A DNA stretch of 64,000 nt from Campylobacter aviculae (GTDB taxonomy: Bacteria > Campylobacterota > Campylobacteria > Campylobacterales > Campylobacteraceae). The notes beneath the pieces were generated by a model. That model worked only from the letters and a program-made list of their open reading frames with translations. It was not told the origin of the DNA and searched no databases. A program made the position numbers and the translations under genes. The DNA lies in NCBI RefSeq assembly GCF_005406215.1, contig NZ_NXMA01000008.1, positions 27,553 to 91,552 of the forward strand, in the 5' to 3' direction. This document shows, piece by piece, positions 23,216 to 35,065 of the stretch. How positions within the stretch are numbered: position 1 is the first letter of the stretch; each line of letters begins with the position of its first letter.

Positions 23216-23776
23216 TCAATTGTTATTTGAGCTTAAAACTTTAATCTCACTATCAATAATGCTTAATAATTCAAAAGCTTTTGCCTTGATAATGAGATGA
23301 AAGGTATATGCGGGAATAGCAACCAAAATTCCACACCCCGTTGCAACTAAAGCTTCGCTTATTTTTGGTGCAATAATACTTAAAGAATTTTGAGATCCAA
23401 GACCTCCAAAAGTTTCAAGTATAGAAATAACTGTTCCAAAAAGACCTATAAAAGGAGAAGTTGAAGCGACGATACTAAGCCAAGTTAAACCACCAGATGC
23501 ACGACGATTAGCTAAATTTTTATAAATTTCTAAATGAGCAAGAGTAGTATCTGTACATTTTCTTAAAATAGAATCTGTTCTACTTAAGTCTTTTTCTCCT
23601 AAAAGCAAAGTTTCTAGACTTTCTTTTTCTTTGCTTTTCCAAGTAGCTAGGTAAGTCATTTTTGCAAAAAATATAGCAAAAGAAAGTATAAAATATAAGG
23701 AAAGCCAAACTAAAACTATATAAGTAATCATACTTGAATTTCCAAAAAAATGAAATATTGCTTCAAAATTCATCAA
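23216..23776 (-). CDS. exbB: ExbB/TolQ-type proton channel
   Basis: 186 residues with three membrane segments: one near residues 15-40 and two after GGLTWLSIVASTSPFIGLFG (with conserved Thr/Pro), ending ALVATGCGILVAIPAYTFH. It forms the pentameric channel that energises the Tol system. It overlaps atpC by a few bases, so the tol cluster is transcriptionally linked to the ATP synthase operon upstream. Corresponds to Cj0109. Confidence 0.93.
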   Translation of the reverse strand: MMNFEAIFHFFGNSSMITYIVLVWLSLYFILSFAIFFAKMTYLATWKSKEKESLETLLLGEKDLSRTDSILRKCTDTTLAHLEIYKNLANRRASGGLTWLSIVASTSPFIGLFGTVISILETFGGLGSQNSLSIIAPKISEALVATGCGILVAIPAYTFHLIIKAKAFELLSIIDSEIKVLSSNNN

Positions 23777-24162
23777 TTAACCTTTACATTATCTATTTTT
23801 GAAAAAGTAGCTGCCAAAGCTACACTATCAGAACTCATTGATTTGATCAATTCTTTTGCTTCTGAAAGATTTTTTTCTATTTCGCTCTCATTGGATCCTG
23901 AAATCCAAATTGCTCCTTTTGCTAAGACACTGGTTTTACTTTCGTCAACTTTTACATGGCCTGCGTCAATTGCAATAAGTTCATGGCTTAGATCTTCTTT
24001 TTCTATATCAATTACGCCTGACTTTAAAGACGAGACTAAAGCAGCATGTCCTTTCAATACGCCAAATTCTCCGTCACTTCCTGGCAAGGTAACTGATTTT
24101 ATATCGCCTTCATAAATCACACCCATAGGTGTAATAATTTCGATTTTAAATAAATTGTCCAT
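23773..24162 (-). CDS. atpC: F1 ATP synthase subunit epsilon
   Basis: 129 residues from the ATG at 24162; the GTG at 24165 is an alternative. The N-terminal beta-barrel (IEIITPMGVIYEGDIKSVTL, GSDGEFGVLKGHAALVSSL) matches the family, and the C-terminal helices are short. It regulates F1 rotation. Last gene of the atp operon, overlapping exbB. Confidence 0.94.
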   Translation of the reverse strand: MDNLFKIEIITPMGVIYEGDIKSVTLPGSDGEFGVLKGHAALVSSLKSGVIDIEKEDLSHELIAIDAGHVKVDESKTSVLAKGAIWISGSNESEIEKNLSEAKELIKSMSSDSVALAATFSKIDNVKVN

Positions 24163-24164
24163 CA

Positions 24165-26472
<2,308 letters not shown>

Positions 26473-26481
26473 AAAAGAACC

Positions 26482-27987
26482 TTATAGGTGATTTGTTTTA
26501 AACTCGTTAATAGCTTTTATTAGTTTTTCTTCTAATTCTGCATCTAAAGCTTTTTTGGAACGAATTTGTTCGAAAATATCTGGATATTTTGTTTCTATAA
26601 ATGAATAAATCCCATCTTCAAAATCTTTAATTTGTGAAACAGCTACATCATCCAAGTAACCTTTAGTTCCAGCAAATACAGAAACAACCTGTTTTTCTAT
26701 ACTGATTGGAGCGTAAGGAGGTTGTTTTAAAAGCTCTACCATTCTTTGGCCACGCTCGAGTTGTTTTCTGCTTGCTTCATCAAGATCACTCGCAAATTGT
26801 GCAAAAGCTTGAAGTTCTCTATATTGTGCCAGATCTAGTCTTAATGTACCAGAAACTTGCTTGGTTGCTTTAATTTGTGCAGCACCACCAACCCTAGAAA
26901 CGGATAAACCAACATTGATTGCAGGACGAATTCCTGAGTTAAATAAATCTGTTTCTAAAAATATTTGTCCATCGGTAATAGAAATAACATTAGTTGGTAT
27001 GTAAGCAGAAACATCTCCTGCTTGAGTTTCTATAATAGGAAGAGCCGTCAAAGATCCTGCCCCTAACTCATCGTTTAATTTACTTGCTCTTTCCAAAAGT
27101 CTTGAATGAAGATAAAAAACATCACCTGGATAAGCTTCACGACCTGGAGGACGACGTAAAATGAGTGACATTTCGCGATAAGCAACTGCATGTTTGCTTA
27201 GATCATCATAAACAATTAATGCATGTTTTGCGTTATCTCTAAAAAATTCTCCCATGGTTACACCAGAATAAGGTGCAAGATATTGAAGTGCTGCAGGATC
27301 ACTCGCCCCCGCATTCACTACTATAGTATAACTCATAGCTCCATGTTCTTCAAGTTTTTTAACTACTTGTGCTACTGTACTTTGTTTTTGTCCAATAGCA
27401 ACATAGATACAAATGACATTTTGTCCTTTTTGGGCGATAATCGTATCTATTGCCACGGTTGTTTTACCTGTTTGTCTATCACCAATAATAAGTTCTCTTT
27501 GGCCACGACCAATTGGAACGAGTGCATCAATTGCTTTAATACCTGTCTGTAAAGGTTCATGGACACTTTTTCTTGCCATTATCCCTTTAGCTTTCTCTTC
27601 AACACAACGAAATTCATTGCTATCAATAGGACCCTTAGCATCAATTGGTTCCCCCAAAGCATTAACAACCCTTCCAACTAAACCATCTCCTACTGGAACT
27701 TTAAGAAGTCTTTTTAAACGTTTTACAGAAGAACCTTCTTTTAAATTTTCTCCTTTTCCAAGTATAATGATACCTACGCTACTTTCTTCTAGGTTGAGTG
27801 CCATACCTTTATCGCCATTTTCAAACTCAACCATTTCTCCAGCCATAATATTTTTTAACCCATAAGCTTTAGCAACTCCATCGGCTATAGAAATAATTTT
27901 TCCTGTTTCTTCAATTTCTAAATTTAAATCAAAATTTTCGATTTTTTCTTTTATGATAGAACTGATTTCATCAGCTTTAAATTTCAT
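26482..27987 (-). CDS. atpA: F1 ATP synthase subunit alpha
   Basis: 501 residues. The nucleotide site is [24 protein letters not shown] and [20 protein letters not shown] are family hallmarks, and [14 protein letters not shown] is the C-terminal signature. Non-catalytic nucleotide-binding subunit. A ribosome site (AAGGAGAAAA) stands before the ATG. Confidence 0.98.
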   Translation of the reverse strand: MKFKADEISSIIKEKIENFDLNLEIEETGKIISIADGVAKAYGLKNIMAGEMVEFENGDKGMALNLEESSVGIIILGKGENLKEGSSVKRLKRLLKVPVGDGLVGRVVNALGEPIDAKGPIDSNEFRCVEEKAKGIMARKSVHEPLQTGIKAIDALVPIGRGQRELIIGDRQTGKTTVAIDTIIAQKGQNVICIYVAIGQKQSTVAQVVKKLEEHGAMSYTIVVNAGASDPAALQYLAPYSGVTMGEFFRDNAKHALIVYDDLSKHAVAYREMSLILRRPPGREAYPGDVFYLHSRLLERASKLNDELGAGSLTALPIIETQAGDVSAYIPTNVISITDGQIFLETDLFNSGIRPAINVGLSVSRVGGAAQIKATKQVSGTLRLDLAQYRELQAFAQFASDLDEASRKQLERGQRMVELLKQPPYAPISIEKQVVSVFAGTKGYLDDVAVSQIKDFEDGIYSFIETKYPDIFEQIRSKKALDAELEEKLIKAINEFKTNHL

Positions 27988-27999
27988 ATTATTTTCTCC

Positions 28000-28521
28000 T
28001 TAAATTATTTTAAGTATATATTCACTTATTTTATTTTGAAAGGTTTTCATAGAAAAAGAAATTTCATAACCCAACTCTTCTAGATGAATTTTGATACCAT
28101 TATCTAAAGTAATCTTATTTTCCAGTTTAATTTTAGTATCTAATTTTGATCCGATTTTATATTCTAATTCCTTAATAATACTTTCATCTAAGGTTTCTTT
28201 AGAATAAACAATACCCGTAGAAATATTATCTTTAAGTGCCTTTTGCTTTTCAAGCTCTTTAAAAATTTGAGGAATATAAGAAAGTCTTGAATTCTTTACC
28301 AATATTTTTAAAAAATTAGTGAAGTTGGGATTTATTCTTTCAAAAAAAGAATTCAATAAGTCCAATTTTTTATCTTTTTGAATTTGACTAGAATTAATGA
28401 TATCTTTAAATTTAGGTAAAGAAAAAGCCGAATTTAAAATAAGTAAATTTTTATAAAATTCTTCTTCGTCAATTCTTGAAATGATAGCTTTTGCATATTT
28501 TTTAGCTATTAAATTATCCAT
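28000..28521 (-). CDS. atpH: ATP synthase subunit delta
   Basis: 173 residues. N-terminal helical bundle (AKKYAKAIISRIDEEEFYKN) and end LGYEISFSMKTFQNKISEYI fit the OSCP/delta family, although the sequence is diverged. It attaches F1 to the peripheral stalk. The ATG overlaps the end of atpF by one base. Confidence 0.92.
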   Translation of the reverse strand: MDNLIAKKYAKAIISRIDEEEFYKNLLILNSAFSLPKFKDIINSSQIQKDKKLDLLNSFFERINPNFTNFLKILVKNSRLSYIPQIFKELEKQKALKDNISTGIVYSKETLDESIIKELEYKIGSKLDTKIKLENKITLDNGIKIHLEELGYEISFSMKTFQNKISEYILKII

Positions 28522-29027
28522 TAAGACACCTTCTTCATTATGATATCTACAATTTCATTTTGTTTTAAAACCATATTTGGATCTTCAAATATTTCTTTTA
28601 AAGCAGAAGAAACGACTTCTTTTTCCATTTTTCTTAATTCGTATTTTTTTTGATCTTCAAAATATTGCTCGAGTAAAATAATTTCACTTTGGGTTTCCTC
28701 TCGAATTTTTTGCACAAGTATTTCCGCTTCTTTTTTTGCTGCAGCTAAAGTTGCAACAGAGTTTGCTTTTGCTTCTTCAAGTTTTTTCATTGTATCAATT
28801 TTTTTTGCTTTACTTTCTAAAAGTTTTTTTTGAATTTCATCCAATTTAGAAGAAATTTTTAATATGCGATTTTTATAAAAATTTTTAAAAAAATCAGCTG
28901 TAAAATAATACAAAATAGCTACAAAAATAAGAAAATTAATAGTTCTTGGAACGATATCATACTCATTATCGCCTGCAGCTAAAGCATACAAAGGGCATAA
29001 TAAAATAATATAATATAGTTTTTTCAT
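28521..29027 (-). CDS. atpF: ATP synthase peripheral stalk subunit b
   Basis: 168 residues. A hydrophobic N-terminus (MKKLYYIILLCPLYALAAGD, which looks like a signal peptide) precedes a membrane segment (TINFLIFVAILYYFTADFF) and a long charged coiled-coil (KLLESKAKKIDTMKKLEEAK). It forms the stalk with b'. Overlaps the b' gene by 4 bp. The a and c genes are not here and are elsewhere in this genus. Confidence 0.93.
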   Translation of the reverse strand: MKKLYYIILLCPLYALAAGDNEYDIVPRTINFLIFVAILYYFTADFFKNFYKNRILKISSKLDEIQKKLLESKAKKIDTMKKLEEAKANSVATLAAAKKEAEILVQKIREETQSEIILLEQYFEDQKKYELRKMEKEVVSSALKEIFEDPNMVLKQNEIVDIIMKKVS

Positions 29028-29461
29028 CTATTTATCCCTGATTGTTTAATATTATTATATAAAGCTTGCTTAAGTTCAGGCAAATGCTCAAATAAACTAC
29101 TTTGGAATTCTTTTTTTTGATTTTCTAATTCTATGTAAAAATTAGACATTTTGCGTTCTAGCTCTTCTTTTTTAGATTTTATAACTTGATCAGCCTCTTC
29201 TTTAGCCGCATTGATAGCATTTTGTTTTATTTTATAAACTTCTTCTCTAGTATTGGCATAAATTGCTTCAACTTCATCATTAGCATTTAACATCTCTTGA
29301 GAGTTTTCTTTCACTTTATTCTCATCATTTTTAATAGAATCATTTCTTTCATCCATAAATTTTAAAAGAGGTTTATATAGCATAGTATTTAAAATGACTA
29401 TCATAGCTAAAAAGATAGCCATAGTAGCAAACATTATCGAAGGATGCATGTCTTCAAACAT
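29024..29461 (-). CDS. atpF': ATP synthase peripheral stalk subunit b'
   Basis: 145 residues. One N-terminal membrane segment (IMFATMAIFLAMIVILNTML) and then a continuous coiled-coil (NDEVEAIYANTREEVYKIKQ). The pairing of b' and b genes is characteristic of epsilonproteobacteria. First gene of the operon, with a promoter-like box upstream. Confidence 0.94.
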   Translation of the reverse strand: MFEDMHPSIMFATMAIFLAMIVILNTMLYKPLLKFMDERNDSIKNDENKVKENSQEMLNANDEVEAIYANTREEVYKIKQNAINAAKEEADQVIKSKKEELERKMSNFYIELENQKKEFQSSLFEHLPELKQALYNNIKQSGINR

Positions 29462-29490
29462 AAATTTTCCTTAATTATCTAAAATATATT

Positions 29491-29496
29491 ATTTTA
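29491..29496 (-). promoter_or_regulatory. -10 box of the atp operon
   Basis: On the - strand TAAAAT preceded by GC (GCTAAAATAAT), 30-35 bp before the atpF' ATG and within the 61-bp gap after parB. It would start the atp-tol transcript independently of parAB. Confidence 0.6.
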
Positions 29497-29522
29497 GCAT
29501 AAAAAAATAAGAATTGGTTAAA

Positions 29523-30356
29523 TCAATCGAGAAATTTAGTTAGTTTTTTGATTTTAGTAGTATTTTCTAGATGGATGATGAGATTATTTTTCTTGTGAGT
29601 ACAAGAAAAACCAATTTTATTTAATATTTGTTTTAAATTTTGCATAGAATTTTCAAATTCTACATCTTCTTGAATTTTTTCTTTATTTTTTATTTTTTGA
29701 ACAATTTTTTCTGTATCTCTTACATTTAATTTTTGACCTACAATACTATCCACTAGCATTTTCTCATCTTTTTTATCGAGCCCTACTAAAACTTTAGCAT
29801 GCCCTTGAGAAATTTTTCCTTGAATTATAAGTTCTTGAGTTTTTTCATCTAAATTTAAAAGTCTTAAAGTATTTGTAATTTGAGTTCGACTTTTATGGAT
29901 TAACTCAGCTAAATTTTCTTGAGTAATATTATGCACTTCAATCAAATCTTTATAAGAGTGAGCAAGTTCTATAGGATTTAAATTTTCTCTTTGGATATTT
30001 TCTATAAGAGCAAGCTCTCTAAGTTTTGTTTCATCACTATCTGAAACAAAAGCTAGTATATTTTTTTCACCCAAAATCTCAGTGGCACGCAGCCTTCTTT
30101 CTCCGGCAACTAAAATGAATTTATCATTTTTTTTAAGAACAATTATAGGTTGAATGAGTCCATACTCTTTAATAGAATTTGCAAGTTCATTTAAAGCTGC
30201 TTCATCAAAAACTTTTCTTGGTTGAAAGGGATTTGGAGTAATTTTTTCAATTTCAATAAGACTAACTTGATTTTTATCAAGCCCTAATTCTTTAGTATAA
30301 ATTTCACTTACATCTCCTATGAGCGTACTTAGTCCTTTATTTTTGTTTAAGCCCAT
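29523..30356 (-). CDS. parB: Chromosome partitioning protein ParB
   Basis: 277 residues. N-terminal LGLDKNQVSLIEIEKITPNP, then the CTP-binding motif FILVAGERRLRA and the helix-turn-helix part (ENLAELIHKSRTQITNTLRL), then the C-terminal dimer domain. It binds parS near the origin and spreads. The window's position of parAB near atp fits Campylobacter. I saw no parS-like palindrome nearby. Confidence 0.95.
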   Translation of the reverse strand: MGLNKNKGLSTLIGDVSEIYTKELGLDKNQVSLIEIEKITPNPFQPRKVFDEAALNELANSIKEYGLIQPIIVLKKNDKFILVAGERRLRATEILGEKNILAFVSDSDETKLRELALIENIQRENLNPIELAHSYKDLIEVHNITQENLAELIHKSRTQITNTLRLLNLDEKTQELIIQGKISQGHAKVLVGLDKKDEKMLVDSIVGQKLNVRDTEKIVQKIKNKEKIQEDVEFENSMQNLKQILNKIGFSCTHKKNNLIIHLENTTKIKKLTKFLD

Positions 30357-30359
30357 ATT

Positions 30360-31145
30360 TCATCCTAAAATCGAGTAAGCTAAATTTTGATAAGCCAAAG
30401 ATCCAGGCGATTTGATATCATAAAGTATGATAGGTTTGCCAAAACTAGGGCTTTCTGCTAATTTAACATTGCGTGGAATAACAATAAAATCATCTTCATT
30501 GTCGTTAATGGTAAAAAGTTGTTTTTTAAAATTTTGTTTTAAATCTTCTACAACATCTTTAGAAAGATTATTTTGAGAGCTATACATAGTCGGCAAGAAG
30601 CCACGCACTTTAAGCTTTGGATTGAGAGTTTTTTTAATAATCTTAATCGTATTTAAAACCATAGCAACACCTTCAAGTGCGTAAAATTCGCATTGTATAG
30701 GGATAATAACGCTATCGCTTGCTGCAAAAGCATTGATGGTAATACTCCCAAGTGCTGGTGGAGAATCTATAATGATAAAATCATATTCATCTAAAACTTC
30801 TTGAAGTTGGTTTTTTAGTATGGTTTTTTTTTCATTATTTTCGCCTTTGGCGAGTTCTTGTTCTATTCCTACGAGGCCTATATTTGATGGGGCTAAATGG
30901 AGTTGTGGCAATTCTGTTTTTAAAATAATATCAGAAAGTTTTTTTCTGCCTATAAATACATGATAGATATTATACTCGTAGTTATTGCGATTAAAACCAA
31001 GTCCTGTTGTAGCATTTGCTTGTGGATCAACATCAACCAAAAGCACTTTTTTTTCTGCTACCGCCAAAGAAGCTGCTAAATTTACAGCTGTCGTAGTCTT
31101 TCCAACTCCACCTTTTTGATTTGCTATCGTTATAATCTCGCTCAT
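30360..31145 (-). CDS. parA: Chromosome partitioning ATPase ParA
   Basis: 261 residues. The deviant Walker A is KGGVGKTTTAVNLAASLA, the Walker A' is LLVDVDPQANATTGLG and the Walker B is DFIIIDSPPALGSITINAFA. A Soj-type ATPase that moves ParB complexes along the nucleoid. It precedes parB by 3 bp and overlaps birA by 4 bp. Confidence 0.97.
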   Translation of the reverse strand: MSEIITIANQKGGVGKTTTAVNLAASLAVAEKKVLLVDVDPQANATTGLGFNRNNYEYNIYHVFIGRKKLSDIILKTELPQLHLAPSNIGLVGIEQELAKGENNEKKTILKNQLQEVLDEYDFIIIDSPPALGSITINAFAASDSVIIPIQCEFYALEGVAMVLNTIKIIKKTLNPKLKVRGFLPTMYSSQNNLSKDVVEDLKQNFKKQLFTINDNEDDFIVIPRNVKLAESPSFGKPIILYDIKSPGSLAYQNLAYSILG

Positions 31146-31777
31146 CTTAAACTATATACCCTTTTATTATCTAATAAAATTGATCCATCTTGATATAAAC
31201 AAGCATCTTTAAGTGAAAAAATCTTGCCTTCATGATGGATGCTAAAATGTCTTGATTTTTCGAATTCTAACATATACTTGCTAAAAATATTCTTCCATAA
31301 AAATTTTTTTTCTAGCTTTTTTACAAACTCTTTAACCAAATATTCCAAAGATATTTTAATATCACATAAAGCTCTATTTTCAGGGGCAAAAGTTATATTT
31401 AAACCTATACCTCCTATAACAAAATCAGAAATTTTGGTACTCATTATACCTCCTGTTTTTTTATCGTCTAAATATAAATCATTAGGCCACTTAAGCCATA
31501 TTTTAGAACCATAATCCGCTAAAATTTCTTTAAATAAATAAGCAAAATAAATACTCACTGAGGCTAAAGGTAAATCTTTAGGTAAATCTTTTTCTTTTAA
31601 ACAAAAAGAAAGGTGCAAATTTCCTTTTGAGCTTTGCCATGAATTTTCTCTACTTCCTATTCCTTGAGTTTGTTCTAAGGCATATAAGGCGGTATTTTTT
31701 GTTATTTTTTTATTGCGGATTTGTTCGCATAAAAAAAGGTGGGTTGAATCTATACTTTCAATACAAATTATCTCCAA
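31142..31777 (-). CDS. birA: Biotin--protein ligase, short form
   Basis: 211 residues. Catalytic part only: IDSTHLFLCEQIR, the biotin loop EQTQGIGSRENSWQSSKGNL and WPNDLYLDDKKTGGIM. No N-terminal helix-turn-helix, so it biotinylates carboxylase without acting as biotin operon repressor. It overlaps fmt by 20 bp and parA by 4 bp. Corresponds to Cj0099. Confidence 0.93.
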   Translation of the reverse strand: MEIICIESIDSTHLFLCEQIRNKKITKNTALYALEQTQGIGSRENSWQSSKGNLHLSFCLKEKDLPKDLPLASVSIYFAYLFKEILADYGSKIWLKWPNDLYLDDKKTGGIMSTKISDFVIGGIGLNITFAPENRALCDIKISLEYLVKEFVKKLEKKFLWKNIFSKYMLEFEKSRHFSIHHEGKIFSLKDACLYQDGSILLDNKRVYSLR

Positions 31778-32678
31778 CTTTCAACCTCTTTCCATTTAAA
31801 TAAGTGTGTCCATCAAGGACTTTTTTTCCGCTTTCTTGTAATTTTTTTATACGTAAAATTCCTTGCTTACAAGCAAGTAAAAAACTTTCTTTTTCCAATT
31901 CTAAAATTTCTCCTTCTTGGTTAAATATTTTAGTTTCATCTATAAGTTCTAATTCTAAAAATTTTAAGCCATTAGCTAAAAAAATATTTGGCCAAGGAGT
32001 AAATGCAAGATATTTTTGATAAATTTCTCTTGCGTTGTGCAATGCAATCATCCCATCTTCTTTTTTTATTTTTTTACATTGTGTTGCTAAATTTTCATCT
32101 TGCTTTTTTGGAGTGATGTTTTTAAAATTTAAAAGAGTGGAAATGATAAGTTTTGCAGCTAAATTAGCTAAAATTTCAAAAACTTCACTTGAATTTTTAT
32201 CTTTGATGTCGCATTCTAAACTCTCAAGTATGGCACCTGTATCAAGCCCTTCTTCCATAAGCATAGTACAAACCCCACTTTTTTCATCGCCATTTAAAAT
32301 AGCACTTTGAATAGGACTAGCACCGCGGTATTTTGGCAATAAAGAAGCGTGTAAATTGATACAAGGGGCTATATCTAAAACGGCTTTAGGCAAAATTTTG
32401 CCATAGGCAGCTACCACTATAAAATCCGGTCTTAGATCACGAATTTGTTTAACAACCATTTCATCTTTTAAGGAAATAGGTGTAAAAATAGGAATATTAG
32501 GAGAATGATGACTCAAAAAAGCTTTAGTATCACTTGGGGTTAAAATTTGTTTTCTACCCACTGCTTTATCAGGTTGAGTAAAAAGAGCCATCATATTAAA
32601 ATTTTCATTTTCTAAAAGAGCTTTTAAAATACAAGTGGCATAAGCTGGGGTGCCCATAAAAATAATTTTTTTCATCAT
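31758..32678 (-). CDS. fmt: Methionyl-tRNA formyltransferase
   Basis: 306 residues. Motifs are FMGTPAYATCILKALLEN, the catalytic region CINLHASLLPKYRGASPIQS and the flexible loop typical of Fmt; the C-terminal OB-like domain follows. It formylates initiator Met-tRNA. First gene of the fmt-birA-parA-parB block. The upstream 201 bp hold the promoter of the divergent ABC gene. Confidence 0.96.
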   Translation of the reverse strand: MMKKIIFMGTPAYATCILKALLENENFNMMALFTQPDKAVGRKQILTPSDTKAFLSHHSPNIPIFTPISLKDEMVVKQIRDLRPDFIVVAAYGKILPKAVLDIAPCINLHASLLPKYRGASPIQSAILNGDEKSGVCTMLMEEGLDTGAILESLECDIKDKNSSEVFEILANLAAKLIISTLLNFKNITPKKQDENLATQCKKIKKEDGMIALHNAREIYQKYLAFTPWPNIFLANGLKFLELELIDETKIFNQEGEILELEKESFLLACKQGILRIKKLQESGKKVLDGHTYLNGKRLKVGDNLY

Positions 32679-32845
32679 CTATAACTTCAAATAAAAATTT
32701 TTTCAAAATCATATCGAATTTGAATTTAAAAAATGGTTTAATAATCTAAGATACTTGAAATTTTTAAGCTCAAGATTTTTATTAAAATAACCTAATTATT
32801 TAAAATATAAATTCTAAAAGTTTTTGATAATAATTCTAAAAATGC

Positions 32846-32851
32846 TATAAT
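32846..32851 (+). promoter_or_regulatory. -10 box of the SyrD/YojI-like ABC transporter gene
   Basis: GCTATAATAAAAT: TATAAT with the upstream G of the extended -10 form, 28 bp before the ATG at 32880. Confidence 0.7.
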
Positions 32852-32879
32852 AAAATATTTTTATTGGAGTATTAAGAAA

Positions 32880-34514
32880 ATGTCTTTTATCGTTGAAATG
32901 CTTAAAAATAATAAGTTAAAATTTTTATCCTTTTTATTTTTTTCTTTTATAACAAGCATCGTAGGGGTTTTTACTTTAATTTTTATCAATAATTACTTAC
33001 TTAAAAATGCACAAGATATACCTATTTTTTATTTTCTAATCCTGCTTTTAGTTTTTTTTGTAAGCTCGACTATAGTAGAGCTTGGGTTAAGTATTTTTGG
33101 ACAAAATTTTATTTTTAAAATGCAAAAGCGTATTGTAAAACAAATTTTAGACACCCCTTTACTCCGAGTAGCTAGAGTAGGAAAAGCAAGGATTTTAGCA
33201 TCTTTAGGTTCTGATGTTAGAAATATATCTTTTGGACTTTTGCGTTTGCCTGAATTTCTACAATCAAGCATTTTGATTTTTTGCACGAGTATTTATTTGT
33301 GTTATCTTTCTTTTGAAATTTTTATTTTTTGTGCGGTTTGGATCGCAATTGTTTTTATAACGAATCATTTTTTGATGATGAAAGTTTATTATTATTTTCG
33401 CAAAGCTAGAGAAAATGATGATGCTTTGCAAAATAATTACCAAAATATACTCGATGGCCATAAAGAACTTTTAATCAATCAAGATAGAGCCAAGCTTTAT
33501 TATGAACTTGAATTTGAAAAAAATGCAAAAGCAAAAAAAACAAATAGTACCTTAGGAAATCTTTTTAATAATTTATCAAACAATTGGACAAATGTAACGC
33601 TTTTAACTTTAGTGGGTATGGAGTTTTTTTTAGCCTTAAAGTATAACCTGGCAAGTGTAAATGAAGCAACCACTATAGCTCTTTCTATTTTATTTTTAAG
33701 GACTCCTTTGGTTTCCATGATCTCTTCCTTTCCTACCTTACTTTTAGCAAAAATTGCTTTAGATAAAATCGAAAAATTAGAATTAGATGGATATAAAGAA
33801 GGCTTTGAAAAAGTAGATTATATTAAGGATTGGAAGCGAATTTCTTTTAAAAATGTTTCTTTTTCTTATGAAGAGAATTTCAGTTTAAATCCTGTTAATA
33901 TTGATTTAAAAAAAGGCGAACTTGTATTTTTAATTGGTAAAAATGGGAGCGGAAAATCAACTTTTTGTATGCTTTTAACAGGACTTTTTAAACCAAGTGG
34001 AGGTGAAATTTATGTGGATAATATGCAAATTGATGATGAAAAAAGCTTGAAACAATATAGATCGCTTATTTCTGCTATTTTTAGCGATTTTCATCTTTTT
34101 AGTAAAACCTTAAGTAAAAATAGTTTTGCAAGTGAAGAAAAAATCGCTTTTTGGCTTGAATTTTTAGAGCTAGAAAACAAAACGAGTGTTATAGATCATG
34201 AATTAACTTTTACCAAACTTTCCACAGGACAAAAAAAGCGTTTAGCTATGCTTATAGCCTTGCTTGAAGATAGAGATGTTTTAATTCTTGATGAATGGGC
34301 GGCAGATCAAGATCCAGTCTTTAGAAAATTTTTTTATAAAAAACTTTTACCTTTACTAAAAGAACAAGGTAAAACTATCTTTGCGATCACGCATGATGAT
34401 GCTTATTTTGATAGCGCTGATCGAATTTTACTTGCCCAAGAAGGTAGTATTAGTGAATTAAAGGGCGATAATATTAAAGAATTGGCAAAAAATTTAGTAG
34501 AAAAATTTGACTAA
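32880..34514 (+). CDS. SyrD/YojI/PvdE-type ABC exporter
   Basis: 544 residues: six membrane helices in the first ~300, then an ATPase domain with Walker A GKNGSGKST, signature LSTGQKKRLAM and LILDEWAADQDPVFRKFFYK followed by the H-loop ITHDD. The DEWAADQDP phrase is the hallmark of the cyclic-peptide/siderophore exporter group (SyrD, YojI, PvdE), which moves peptides or siderophores to the periplasm. No C39 peptidase domain is present. Corresponds to Cj1587c as I recall it. It converges on the dms operon, with the stops overlapping. Confidence 0.9.
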   Translation: MSFIVEMLKNNKLKFLSFLFFSFITSIVGVFTLIFINNYLLKNAQDIPIFYFLILLLVFFVSSTIVELGLSIFGQNFIFKMQKRIVKQILDTPLLRVARVGKARILASLGSDVRNISFGLLRLPEFLQSSILIFCTSIYLCYLSFEIFIFCAVWIAIVFITNHFLMMKVYYYFRKARENDDALQNNYQNILDGHKELLINQDRAKLYYELEFEKNAKAKKTNSTLGNLFNNLSNNWTNVTLLTLVGMEFFLALKYNLASVNEATTIALSILFLRTPLVSMISSFPTLLLAKIALDKIEKLELDGYKEGFEKVDYIKDWKRISFKNVSFSYEENFSLNPVNIDLKKGELVFLIGKNGSGKSTFCMLLTGLFKPSGGEIYVDNMQIDDEKSLKQYRSLISAIFSDFHLFSKTLSKNSFASEEKIAFWLEFLELENKTSVIDHELTFTKLSTGQKKRLAMLIALLEDRDVLILDEWAADQDPVFRKFFYKKLLPLLKEQGKTIFAITHDDAYFDSADRILLAQEGSISELKGDNIKELAKNLVEKFD

Positions 34515-35065
34515 TGATTTTTATACTCTTCAAAAAAATCTCTCATAAGCATAGCCAAACCTCTATAAAAATCGCTTTTTGCTCCTTTTGCTAAATCATC
34601 GTTCCAAGTATTAAACCAAGTGAAAAACTCTTTTTCTAAAAATTCCTTTAATGTCTTTTTGTCATCATTTTTTAGCAATTCTTTGATAAATAAAAGTTCA
34701 TTAATCAAGCTATCTTGAGGTTCATTTTCTAAAAAATTTAAAAAATTGTATTTTAAAAAGATATTTTTGACTTTTTCAGAATTACTTGAGTAAATTTCTT
34801 TATCTTTATCAAGGTAAAAAGAGGCGTAAGGTGGAGCTTTGACAAAATCAATATCGCTTAAAAAAAGACAAGTAAAATCATATCCTATTCCTTTTTCATC
34901 TTCTTTAGAATGACTTAGTAGCCTTAAAGCTTCTTTTTGTAAAGGATTTTCATTTTTTAAAAACCACCTTTGCCAGAGCTGTTCTTCTTGAATTTTCTCT
35001 AGCAAATCTTGTTTAGGTGGATTTTTTAAAAAAGTAATGAAAATATCTATTGCTAGATGTTTCAT
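34511..35065 (-). CDS. dmsD: DmsD/TorD-family redox enzyme chaperone
   Basis: 184 residues, all-helical. The family pattern is seen in YDFTCLFLSDIDFVKAPPYA followed by SFYLD. Such chaperones bind the Tat signal of DmsA or TorA and help insert the molybdenum cofactor. Last gene of the dms operon, ending against the ABC gene. The substrate is likely the DmsA encoded three genes upstream. Confidence 0.85.
   Translation of the reverse strand: MKHLAIDIFITFLKNPPKQDLLEKIQEEQLWQRWFLKNENPLQKEALRLLSHSKEDEKGIGYDFTCLFLSDIDFVKAPPYASFYLDKDKEIYSSNSEKVKNIFLKYNFLNFLENEPQDSLINELLFIKELLKNDDKKTLKEFLEKEFFTWFNTWNDDLAKGAKSDFYRGLAMLMRDFFEEYKNH

Noticed and set aside
29523..31145. parS centromere near parAB
   Set aside because: No parS-like 16-bp palindrome was seen in or beside parA/parB in this window.
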